From JACKCR01 sp041390305 (GTDB lineage: Bacteria; Eisenbacteria; RBG-16-71-46; CAIMUX01), in contig JAWKQE010000009.1 in NCBI GenBank assembly GCA_041390305.1, positions 1-64,000 on the forward strand: a stretch of DNA of 64,000 nt, given 5' to 3'. The notes beneath the pieces are model-generated. The model did not search any database. It was not told the origin of the DNA and worked only from the letters and a program-made list of their open reading frames with translations. Of this stretch, positions 55,377-63,463 are shown piece by piece. Positions within the stretch are counted from its first letter, which is position 1. Each line of letters starts with the position of its first letter. A program made the position numbers and the translations under genes.

Positions 55377-55852
55377 GCCTCGCCCTTCCGCTTTCGCTGT
55401 TCCGCCGAGTCGAGGAGCAGGGTGACCGGACCGTCGTTGACCAGATCGACCTCCATCGTCGCCTGAAAGACTCCGGTGCCGACTTCGAGCCCGCGCCCGC
55501 GCAGCTCCGACACGAACCGCTGGTAGAGAGGATCGGCCTTCTCGGGTGGCGCCGCTCCGATGAAGCTCGGGCGCCGTCCCTTCGCGCAGTCCCCGAACAG
55601 CGTGAACTGGGAGACCGCGAGCACCGCTCCACCGACGTCGAGGACGCTCCGGTTCATCTTCCCGTCGTCGTCTCGGAAGATCCGGAGTTCGGCGCACTTC
55701 CGGGCCATCCACTCGGCGTCGGACTCGGAGTCTTCGTGACCGACGCCGAGGAGAACGACGAGGCCTTGACCGATCTCACCCGTCGTGCGGGAGGCGCTCT
55801 CCTCGATCACACGGACCGACGCGCGCGTGACGCGCTGTACCACCGCGAGCAT
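55373..55852 (-). CDS. dtd: D-aminoacyl-tRNA deacylase
   Basis: 159 residues: MLAVVQRVTRASV, GLVVLLGVGHEDSESDAEWMARKCAELRIF, AVSQFTLFGD (catalytic Thr) and VNDGPVTLLLDS. Recycles D-amino acids from tRNA. Starts directly after the barrel-protein stop with no gap, and its stop overlaps maf. Confidence 0.97.
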   Translation of the reverse strand: MLAVVQRVTRASVRVIEESASRTTGEIGQGLVVLLGVGHEDSESDAEWMARKCAELRIFRDDDGKMNRSVLDVGGAVLAVSQFTLFGDCAKGRRPSFIGAAPPEKADPLYQRFVSELRGRGLEVGTGVFQATMEVDLVNDGPVTLLLDSAEQRKRKGEA

Positions 55853-56497
55853 CTAGGGCAGCCGGATGTTGAGGCCGACGTAGCCCGCGAATCCATCACG
55901 CTGGAGGTCGCCTTCGACCCGGCGGTACCGGCCTTCGCCGAAGACCTCGAACGTGGAGCCGAGGCCGAGCGCGACGCCGGCCAGTCCGTGCCACTCGAGG
56001 TCGGACGAACTGCCGTCGAGCTCGTCCTGGATGTCGTCACGCGCGTCTTCCAGCGCCTCTACGAGCTGGTCCTGGTCGAGTTCCGTGAGATGGACGCCGA
56101 CGCCTCCACCCACATAGAACCCGAGGAGCCCGGGCGGGAGGAGTTCGGCCCGGAGCGACGTGTAGAGCGCGAGATCCTGCCAGTCGACTTTCCCGCGCGA
56201 GGCGTCGTCGAGGCCGTCTCGTGTCAGTTCGAGCTCCGATGACGTCCCCTCCCCCGCGATCTGGAACGCGAGCCGGTCGGAGAGGAACGGGAAGATGACG
56301 TGGAAGCCGAAGAGCGCCATGTCTCCCGGTTCGAGGTCGAGATCGTAGAGCGTGCCGTCCATCTCCGTGTATCCGGCCCGAATGCCGAGGCGGGCGTTCG
56401 AGGCGAGCACATCGCCGTGCGTGGAGAGAAGGAGAGCCGAGAGCGCGAAGCCGAACACGAAGATGCGTGAACCAATCCCTGGCCTGACCGAACTCAC
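55853..56497 (-). CDS. Predicted outer-membrane beta-barrel protein
   Basis: 214 residues with a signal peptide (FVFGFALSALLLSTHGDVLA) and alternating amphipathic strands with aromatic ends (RLGIRAGYTEMDGTLYDLDLEPGDMALFGFHV, LLGFYVGGGVGVHLTEL, GYVGLNIRLP). Size suggests an eight-strand OmpA/OmpX-like barrel. GTG at 56497 overlaps the rel stop (GTGA). Its place between rel and dtd is unusual for a porin-like gene. Confidence 0.65.
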   Translation of the reverse strand: MSSVRPGIGSRIFVFGFALSALLLSTHGDVLASNARLGIRAGYTEMDGTLYDLDLEPGDMALFGFHVIFPFLSDRLAFQIAGEGTSSELELTRDGLDDASRGKVDWQDLALYTSLRAELLPPGLLGFYVGGGVGVHLTELDQDQLVEALEDARDDIQDELDGSSSDLEWHGLAGVALGLGSTFEVFGEGRYRRVEGDLQRDGFAGYVGLNIRLP

Positions 56498-58683
56498 TCT
56501 GCCTCCTCGGACTCGAGCTGCTGCCTCTCGACCCGAGTCACTCCCTTGACCCCTCGGATCGCTTTCATCACGCGGCCCAGATGGGCGACGTTCTTGACCT
56601 CGATGAGGAAGTCCCCGATCGCGTGGTCGTCGTCCGCGTCCATCATACCTTGTTTGATGTTCGTACCCGACTTCGAGATGGCCATGGCGACGTCGGCGAG
56701 CATGTTCTCACGATCGTCTCCGTAGATGGAGAGGCGGACGAGGAAGAGCTTGTCCTTGTCCACGTCCCACGAGACTTCGGTGATCCGCTCCGGCTCGACC
56801 CGCCCTTCGAGCACATTGGGACAGTCGTTGCGGTGGATCGAAACGCCGCGCCCGCGCGTGATCACACCGACGACGGGATCCCCCGGCACCGGGTGGCAAC
56901 ACTGCGCCATCCGGATCATGAGCGAAGAGATGTCCTGGATCCGGATCCCCTTGACCGGCCGGCTCGTGAGCGACCGCAGCTTGTCGACCGGCGTCTCCTT
57001 CTTCGGCGCGACGAGCTCCGGATAGATCCGGTGGAGCACGTTCCGTCCGGAGAGCGCTCCCTCGCCCACCTTCGCAAAGAGCACGGCCGGCTCCGCGAAC
57101 CCGAACGACTGCGCGACGTCGAGGAGATCCGAATCGTCCGGCATCCGCTTCCGGTGCTTCTTCAGCTCGCGGTTCAGGATCTCGCGCCCGAGCGCGACGG
57201 ACTCGGTGAGTCGCTGCGCCTTGAGCCAGTGCCGGATCTTGCTCCGGGCCCGACTCGACTCGACGAACCCCAGCCAGCCTTCACTCGGATTCGCGTTCGG
57301 CGAGGTGAGGATCTCGACCGTATCGCCGTTCTTGAGTTTGTACTTCAGCTGGACGAGCCGTCCGTTGACCCGCGCGCCCACGGTGTGGTTTCCCACCGCG
57401 GTGTGGACCGCGTAGGCGAAGTCGACCGGTGTCGCGCCGCGCGGGAGCTGCCTGAGTTCCCCCTTCGGCGTGAAGACGAAGATCTCGTTCTCGTAGAGCG
57501 ACGTCCGGAGGAAGTCCATGAACTCTTCGGGATTCTCGACGTCCTCGTGCCACTCCGTGGTCCTCTGGACGACGGACTCGCCGAGTTTCCGCTCGAGCTC
57601 CGTGTCGACCGCACCCTTCTCCTTGTACCGGTAGTGGGCCGCGATGCCGAGTTCCGCGATCCGGTGCATCTCGTAGGTGCGGATCTGCACTTCGACCATG
57701 CGCCGACGCGGCCCCACCACCGTGGTGTGGAGCGACTGGTACATGTTGCTCTTGGGGGTCGCGATGTAGTCCTTGAACCGGTCCTGCACCGGGACGAAGA
57801 GGTCGTGCACGATTCCGAGCACGCGGTAGCAGTCCGAGCGCGAGTCCACCAGGACGCGCACACCGAGGAGGTCGAAGATCTGGTCGAAACGGGTCCCGTT
57901 CGCTTCCATCTTCTTCCAGATGGAGGAGAAGCTCTTCGGCCGTCCCGTGACCTCCCCTTCGATCTGCTCGAGGTCGAGCCGGGCGCGAATCGGATCCTTG
58001 ATCTCCTGGATCGCGCGCTCGCGCTCGTCACGCTTCGTCGCGACGAGCTCGCTCACCTCGCGATAGCCGTCCGGCTCGAGGTACTTGAACGCCAGGTCCT
58101 CGAGCTCCCACTTGAACGTCGCGATCCCGAGACGGTGCGCGAGCGGGGCGTAGATCTCCTGCGTCTCCCGCGCGATCTCCATCTGCTTCTCGGGCCGCAT
58201 CGAGTCCATCGTCCGCATGTTGTGGAGCCGGTCCGCGAGCTTGATCAGGATGACGCGGATGTCCTTGGCCATGGAGAGGAGCATCTTCCGGAAGTTCTCG
58301 GACTGCTCCGCCTGCGGGTTCCGGAACGGGATCCCGCCGATCTTCGTGACACCGTCGACGAGGTAGCGGACTTCCTCACCGAACGCCTTCTCCAGGTCCG
58401 TGAGGCCGACCGTCGGGTTGTCCTCGACGGCATCGTGGAGGAGGGCGGCCTGGAGGATGTTCGTGTCGGCCTGCTTCCGCAGGAGATCCAGAAGGATCCT
58501 CGTCACGTGGATCGGATGGGTGATGTACGGCTCACCGCTCTTCCGGATCTGCCCCTCGTGCGCGTTTCGGGCGAACTCGTAGGCACGCCAAACCTGCTCT
58601 GGACCCGGCTGGACCAGGTACTCGCCGAGCTCGGCCCGGAACAGGGCCTCGAGCTCGCCCAGGGCATGGAGGGCGCTAGACAA
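56494..58683 (-). CDS. rel: Bifunctional (p)ppGpp synthetase/hydrolase Rel
   Basis: 729 residues with the complete RSH layout: HD hydrolase (THPIHVTRILLD, ALLHDAVEDNP), synthetase (FKDYIATPKSNMYQSLHTTVVG, RTYEMHRIAELGIAAHYRYKEKG), TGS (VFTPKGELRQLPRGATPVDFAYAVHTAVG), zinc-finger/helical region (CCHPVPGDPVVGVITRGRGVSIHRNDC) and C-terminal ACT. Both catalytic centres look intact: HDxxED and RFKD. The start is taken as a TTG at 58683 overlapping the recJ stop. Confidence 0.97.
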   Translation of the reverse strand: MSSALHALGELEALFRAELGEYLVQPGPEQVWRAYEFARNAHEGQIRKSGEPYITHPIHVTRILLDLLRKQADTNILQAALLHDAVEDNPTVGLTDLEKAFGEEVRYLVDGVTKIGGIPFRNPQAEQSENFRKMLLSMAKDIRVILIKLADRLHNMRTMDSMRPEKQMEIARETQEIYAPLAHRLGIATFKWELEDLAFKYLEPDGYREVSELVATKRDERERAIQEIKDPIRARLDLEQIEGEVTGRPKSFSSIWKKMEANGTRFDQIFDLLGVRVLVDSRSDCYRVLGIVHDLFVPVQDRFKDYIATPKSNMYQSLHTTVVGPRRRMVEVQIRTYEMHRIAELGIAAHYRYKEKGAVDTELERKLGESVVQRTTEWHEDVENPEEFMDFLRTSLYENEIFVFTPKGELRQLPRGATPVDFAYAVHTAVGNHTVGARVNGRLVQLKYKLKNGDTVEILTSPNANPSEGWLGFVESSRARSKIRHWLKAQRLTESVALGREILNRELKKHRKRMPDDSDLLDVAQSFGFAEPAVLFAKVGEGALSGRNVLHRIYPELVAPKKETPVDKLRSLTSRPVKGIRIQDISSLMIRMAQCCHPVPGDPVVGVITRGRGVSIHRNDCPNVLEGRVEPERITEVSWDVDKDKLFLVRLSIYGDDRENMLADVAMAISKSGTNIKQGMMDADDDHAIGDFLIEVKNVAHLGRVMKAIRGVKGVTRVERQQLESEEAE

Positions 58684-60387
58684 AGTCGATCTCCCGGAGC
58701 TTCAGCTGAAGACGCTCTTGTCCTCGGTATCGGTTCACCGTGGGGGTGAAGGCGAGCCGGAAATGCGCTCCCCGGTCCGGGATCTCCGTGGCGAACTCTC
58801 CGAGACCGAATCCGATGCACTCGACCTGGCATCCGTCCCCACAGACCTGAAGCTTCAGGTGCCGCTCCTTCAGGACCCGCACCCCGCGGCAGAGCCCCCG
58901 GCCGAGAAAGAGCGGTTCCGGGTTCCCTTCCCCGAACGGCCCCAGCCTTTCGATCCACCGCGCCAGCTCGAGGTCACAGGCGGACGGCTCGAGGGCGGCA
59001 TCGAGGCCGAGAGACCGCGCGAGCGGGGTTTCGAGATAGGCCCGGGAGGCACGGAGGACGGCTTCCTGGAACGCCGGGAACGCCTCCGGAGGCAGGGAGA
59101 ATCCGGCCGCGCGACGATGGCCGCCAAACGTGGTGAGGAACTCCGCTCCGTGTTCCAGGATCTCGAGCAGGTCGATCCCCTGGGGGCCCGCGCCGATCCC
59201 CGCGCAATCTCACCGGTGAGCGAGACGAGCATGACGGGCACGTGGAACTGGCCGACGAGCCGGGAGGCGGCGATCCCGAGGACACCGGGGTGCCACTCGG
59301 ACGAGCCGAGCACGATCGCCTCGCGCAGGGGTTCCTTCACTCCCTCGCCGATCGTGTCGAGAGACTCCTGCTGCACGCGCTCGTTGAGACTCTTCCGCTC
59401 CGAGTTGACCTCTTCGAGCGCGCTGGCCAGACGGCGCGCGACTACGAGCTCTTCCTCGAGGAGGAGGTCGAGCGCGCGGGTCGCGTCTCCCAGCCGGCCG
59501 GCCGCGTTGAGCCGGGGCGCGAGCGAGAACGCGAGGTGGCTGGAGTCGAGATGCTTGTCCTGGATCCGCGCCTGCTCGAGCAGCGCTTCGAACGCGGCGC
59601 GGCGCCTGACCCGGAGCACCCGGATCCCGAAGTGCGTGAGGATCCGGTTCTCGTCCACCAGGGGAACGACGTCCGCCACCGTCCCGAGCGCGACGAGGTC
59701 GAGCTGGTTGAGGAGGTACCGTTCCAACTCCTCGTTGCCGTGCGCGCGCACGAGCCCCTGGAGCAGCTTGAACGAAACACCGACCGCGGCGAGATCGACG
59801 AACGGATAGGCGTCGTCCGGACGGCGGGGGTTGATGAGTGCGTAGGCCGGCGGGAGCGACGACTCCGGCATGTGGTGGTCGCACACGACCACGTCGATGC
59901 CCCGGTCCTTCGCGAAGCCGATCGGTTCGTGCTGCGTCGTTCCGCAGTCGGCCACGATGACGAGCTTCGCGCCGAGCGCCTCCGCCCTCTCGATCGCCGC
60001 CTTGTTGAGTCCGTATCCGTCATCGAACCGGTTCGGAAGGAGTGTCCGCACCGTTGCGCCAAACCGGGTGAGCACGCGGGAGAGGAGCGCCGACGACGTC
60101 ACGCCGTCGACGTCGTAGTCTCCGAACACGACGATCGGAGCGGTGTCGCGGAGGGCCTGGTCCACGCGCGCGACCGCCCGGTCCATGTCCGTGAGGAGGA
60201 ACGGATCGTGGAGCCCTTCGATGGACGGGCGGAGGAAGTTCTCGACCTCCCCCTCGTCGCGGAGGCCGCGGTTCCAGAGGACGTCGAGCAGGGGGCTCGG
60301 AATTCCCCAATCGGATTCCATCCGCTTCCACTCAGGAGGAGGCGAACCGGTCGGGAGGATCCACTGCGATTTCATGACGTCGTCCAT
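58676..60387 (-). CDS. recJ: Single-stranded-DNA exonuclease RecJ, one frameshift
   Basis: DHH motifs: VVFGDYDVDGVTS, VIVADCGTT, DVVVCDHHMPES, INPRRPDDAYPFVDLAAVGVSFKL, LVALGTVADVVPLVDENR, and DHHA1-region RLNAAGRLGDATRAL. The conserved GEIARGSAR continues in the next frame as GIDLLEILEHGAEFL...TTFGGHRRAAGF and the OB-like C terminus (LKLREIDFV): one C lost from the CCCCC run near 59205. ATG at 60387 (MDDVMKSQWILP); an alternative is the ATG at 60375. Directly upstream of rel. Confidence 0.93.
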
Positions 60388-60431
60388 ACCGTCCCCGGAA
60401 CGGGGTTCCTCTCTCCGTTTGTATTCGCGTA

Positions 60432-60461
60432 ACCTTAGCGGCTCCTTGGAGTTCAGGTCAA
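60432..60461 (-). promoter_or_regulatory. recJ: Probable promoter of the recJ-rel-dtd-maf-mtnA operon
   Basis: Minus strand: TTGACC (60461-60456), 18 bases, TAAGGT (60437-60432), about 45-50 bases before the recJ ATG. Confidence 0.45.
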
Positions 60462-60531
60462 TCAGACCGAGGGGCCCCCGGAGGCCGGCCCAAGTGGCCG
60501 GTCCGGGAGGCGTCCCGAGGTCGGGAGGAGC

Positions 60532-62064
60532 ATGTCCCGTTCCCGTCGTCCCGTCGTCCCCACGCGGCACACCGTCACGATCGACGCCCTCGCATTCGGC
60601 GGCGCCGGCGTCGCACGCGTCGAGAACAAGGTCGCGTTCGTTCCGGGAGCGCTCCCCGGCGAAACCGTCGTGATCGAGGTCGTCGGACGTCGAAGGAAGT
60701 TCGATCGGACGAAGCTGATCGAGGTGCTCACGCCCTCCCCCGACCGCCGCCCGCCTCTCTGCCCTCACGTCTCTCTCTGCGGCGGTTGCTCGCTCCAGGA
60801 GTTGGTCTACGAGAAACAGCTCGAAGCGAAGGCCCAACACGTGCGGGACTGTCTCTCCCGGATCGGGGGGCTGGAGGTCCCGGAGTTCGGACGGCCCGTG
60901 CCTTCACCACGGGAGGTTCGCTACCGGAACAAGATGGAGTTCACGTTCCAGCCCCGGCCGTGGGAGGAAGACGGTCCGCCGGAGGTTCCCTCTCCCGGGC
61001 CCGCGTTGGGGCTCCACGTTCCCGGAAGGTTCGACGCAGTCTTCGATCTCGAAGAATGCGTCCTCCCCTCCCCGCGCGCGGTGCACGTTCTGAAGGAGGT
61101 GCGGGACTTCGCCCGGGAGCACTCGCTTCCCGCCTACCGGAGCCGGTGGGACGAGGGACTGCTGCGGCATCTCGTCGTTCGCGAAGGACACCACACGGGA
61201 GAGCTCCTCGTCGCGCTCGTGGTGCGGGAGCCGGAGCACGTCCTCCTCGGCCTCGGGCCCCGCCTCGGGGAACGGATCCCCGGTCTCACCGGCGTGGTCC
61301 TCATCGTGAACCGCACGAAGGCGGCGATCGCCAAGGGCGACCAGGAGGAGGTGCTCTGGGGACGTCCCTTCTTCCGGGAGAAGCTGGCCGGACTCGAGTT
61401 CGAACTCGGGGCGCAGTCGTTCTTCCAGACGAACACGGCCGGAGCGGAACGGCTCGTCGAGGTGCTCCGGGAGTCCCTGGACCGGACGCTCGACGAGGTG
61501 GGCGCGACCTCGTCTTCGGAAGGCTCGTCCTCGGAAGACTCGTCCTCGGCGGGCACGTCCGTGGAAGGCGCGCCGGGCCGCCGGCACGGCCACCTCCTCG
61601 ACCTCTACTGCGGCGCGGGGACGCTCGGGCTCTGCCTCGCGGACCGCTTCGACAAGGTCACCGGAGTCGAACAGGTCACCGAAGCCGTGCAGTCCGCGGA
61701 ACGGACGGCGAAGCGGAACGGAATCGAGCACGTCTCGTTCCATGTCGACGACGTCGAGCGGTGGGTCAGGGAAGGCGGGCCCGACCAGGATCCCGCGTCG
61801 CCCAAGCGGGGCATTCCCGGTCCGTTCGACGTGCTCGTGGTCGACCCACCGCGCGCGGGGCTCCACCCCAAGGCGCTCGAGACGCTGCCCTGGCTCGGCG
61901 CGGAGGTGATCGCCTACGTGTCGTGCAACCCGTCCACCCTGGCCCGCGACGCGGCGGGACTCGCGTCCGCGGGGTACAGTCCGGTGGGACTCAGGATCGT
62001 GGATCTCTTTCCGCAGACGGGACATATCGAGTCCATTCTCACGTTCCGCCGCAACGTTCCCTGA
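60532..62064 (+). CDS. rlmD: RlmD/RumA-type 23S rRNA (uracil-C5) methyltransferase
   Basis: 510 residues: TRAM domain (residues 11-66, VTIDALAFGGAGVARVENKVAFVPGALPGE), [4Fe-4S] cysteines (CPHVSLCGGC), SAM-binding LLDLYCGAGTLGLCLA, VDPPRAGLHPKALE and catalytic YVSCNPSTLARD. Target uridine cannot be assigned between U747 and U1939 types. Residues about 323-350 are a Ser/Glu-rich insert (SSSEGSSSEDSSSAGTS) just before the methyltransferase fold. GGGAGGAG precedes the ATG. Divergent from recJ. Confidence 0.92.
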   Translation: MSRSRRPVVPTRHTVTIDALAFGGAGVARVENKVAFVPGALPGETVVIEVVGRRRKFDRTKLIEVLTPSPDRRPPLCPHVSLCGGCSLQELVYEKQLEAKAQHVRDCLSRIGGLEVPEFGRPVPSPREVRYRNKMEFTFQPRPWEEDGPPEVPSPGPALGLHVPGRFDAVFDLEECVLPSPRAVHVLKEVRDFAREHSLPAYRSRWDEGLLRHLVVREGHHTGELLVALVVREPEHVLLGLGPRLGERIPGLTGVVLIVNRTKAAIAKGDQEEVLWGRPFFREKLAGLEFELGAQSFFQTNTAGAERLVEVLRESLDRTLDEVGATSSSEGSSSEDSSSAGTSVEGAPGRRHGHLLDLYCGAGTLGLCLADRFDKVTGVEQVTEAVQSAERTAKRNGIEHVSFHVDDVERWVREGGPDQDPASPKRGIPGPFDVLVVDPPRAGLHPKALETLPWLGAEVIAYVSCNPSTLARDAAGLASAGYSPVGLRIVDLFPQTGHIESILTFRRNVP

Positions 62065-62203
62065 GCCGATCCGAGCCTTCCGTCTGGAGACTCCGCCTCC
62101 CCGCCCAAAAAATCGTGGCGGAACCATGCAACCCTGGCGCCGAGGATTCGTAGAGTTGGGTGACGGACGAGATGGGCCCAGAGCCCGAACCTGGAGGTGC
62201 AAG

Positions 62204-62770
62204 ATGAACCGTACCGTGAAGCAGATCTTCGGACTCGCCATGGGGCTCGCGCTCCTCACCCCAACCCTCGCCTCGGCCAAGGGCGCGTGGGTCCACGTTC
62301 GCATCCTGGGCGACGACGACGACGGAGATCGCGTGTCGATCAACATGCCGGTCCAGACCATCGCGACGATGCTTCCGATGATCGAGAGCGAAGACCTCAA
62401 GGACGGCAGGATCCGCGTGGACGGGAAGGAAATCGACGGTGAAGACCTCCGTGCGCTCTGGAAGTCGATCCGCGAGTCCGAGGACGGCGTCTACCTGAAC
62501 ATGGAAACGAAGGATGAGAGCGTGCGCGTCGCGAAGACAGGGCACCTCCTCCGGATCGAATGCGCGGACGAGCAGGAAGGCGACGAAGTCGACATCCAGA
62601 TTCCGATCGCCGTCGTCAACGCGCTTCTCTCCGGTGACGAGGACGAACTGAATCTCCTCGCCGGCCTGGAAGCGCTCGAAGAACACGGCGACGAGATCCA
62701 GGTGACGGTGAACGACGACCGCACCGCGATCCGGATCTGGATCGACCAGGACCCGGGCAGCGATCGCTGA
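62204..62770 (+). CDS. Exported acidic two-module protein (paralogue 1)
   Basis: 188 residues with a signal peptide (MNRTVKQIFGLAMGLALLTPTLASA). Two similar halves: WVHVRILGDDDDGDRVSINMPVQTIATMLPMI at residues 29-60 and ESVRVAKTGHLLRIECADEQEGDEVDIQIPIAVVNALLSG in the second half; each has a V-x-V strand, an acidic turn and a hydrophobic P-x2-V/I-x-A helix. GGAGGTG seven bases before the ATG supports the start at 62204. I recognise no named family. Followed by a paralogue. Confidence 0.7.
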   Translation: MNRTVKQIFGLAMGLALLTPTLASAKGAWVHVRILGDDDDGDRVSINMPVQTIATMLPMIESEDLKDGRIRVDGKEIDGEDLRALWKSIRESEDGVYLNMETKDESVRVAKTGHLLRIECADEQEGDEVDIQIPIAVVNALLSGDEDELNLLAGLEALEEHGDEIQVTVNDDRTAIRIWIDQDPGSDR

Positions 62771-62785
62771 CCACTCCCCCGCGGC

Positions 62786-62872
62786 GAACGGACGGATCGG
62801 GCATGGAGCCCGCCGTCCCTCGCCACCCTTTGACAGGACGGACCGATCGGGCAGTACGCCGCCGTCCGTCGA
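62786..62872 (+). repeat. Two similar hairpin-forming segments between the paralogues
   Basis: GGACGG-AT-CGGGC-ATGGA-GCCCG-CCGTCC (about 62788-62816) forms a near-continuous stem. A second segment (about 62837-62872) starts with the same ACGGACnGATCGGGCA and closes with CCGTCCGTC. They lie about 51 bases apart. They may be terminator or processing hairpins, duplicated along with the genes. A TTGACA occurs between them at about 62831 but no good -10 follows. Confidence 0.55.
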
Positions 62873-62909
62873 CTCTCCGGCGACCTGGGCAGGAAAGGAG
62901 GGCATCGAA

Positions 62910-63353
62910 ATGAACTGGAAACCTGTATTGGGTTGGCTCGCGTTCGTAGTCCTGGCCGGAGTGGTCGTGACCAGCTTCGTCCACGCGCAGGGCCTCTTCG
63001 GATGGACCTCGGTCCACGTCGAGGACGAAGACGTGAACCTCCACCTCCACGTGCCCTCCGCCCTCGCCCGCGTCGCGATCGCCTTCATCCCCGATCGCGT
63101 CTGGGACGACGCGCGGGACGAGCTCGGTCCCTGGAGATCGGCGATGGACTCGGCCTTCGAACAGCTCGACCACTGTGAAGACGCTACGTTCGTCCTCGTC
63201 GAGTCGGGAGACGAGACGGTAAGGGTCGGCAAGCGCGGCGCGCGCTTCATCGTCGCGGTCGAGACCCCATCCGAACAGGTCGACGTGCGGGTCCCGGCGG
63301 GCCTGGTTCGCGCCGTGTGGGGACGGATCGCGGACGAACCCCGCCGCTCGTGA
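62910..63353 (+). CDS. Exported two-module protein (paralogue 2)
   Basis: 147 residues: hydrophobic N terminus (VLGWLAFVVLAGVVVTSFVHA), first module WTSVHVEDEDVNLHLHVPSALARVAIAFIP and second module ETVRVGKRGARFIVAVETPSEQVDVRVPAGLVRAVWG. Both modules align by eye with those of the gene upstream, so the pair arose by duplication. GGAGGG stands about ten bases before the ATG. Function unknown; the N terminus may be uncleaved. Confidence 0.7.
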   Translation: MNWKPVLGWLAFVVLAGVVVTSFVHAQGLFGWTSVHVEDEDVNLHLHVPSALARVAIAFIPDRVWDDARDELGPWRSAMDSAFEQLDHCEDATFVLVESGDETVRVGKRGARFIVAVETPSEQVDVRVPAGLVRAVWGRIADEPRRS

Positions 63354-63463
63354 ACCTTCGGCTGCCCACTCCCTCCCGGGGTGGGTAGCGCGTTTTCCCG
63401 GCCCTTTCGACGCTCATCCTCGCCAGCCGACGGAATGGCCCCGTGCCGACTCTTCAGCCCGGC

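Noticed and set aside
56581..58749. 722-codon plus-strand ORF opposite rel
   Set aside because: Antisense shadow of a conserved Rel protein; sequence is Asp/Arg/Leu-rich with no motif.
60786..62400. Long overlapping ORFs on both strands at the rlmD locus
   Set aside because: The rlmD frame contains all methyltransferase motifs; the others are Arg/Pro-rich shadows.
62831..62860. Promoter for the second paralogue
   Set aside because: TTGACA is perfect, but no -10-like hexamer lies at 15-19 bp.
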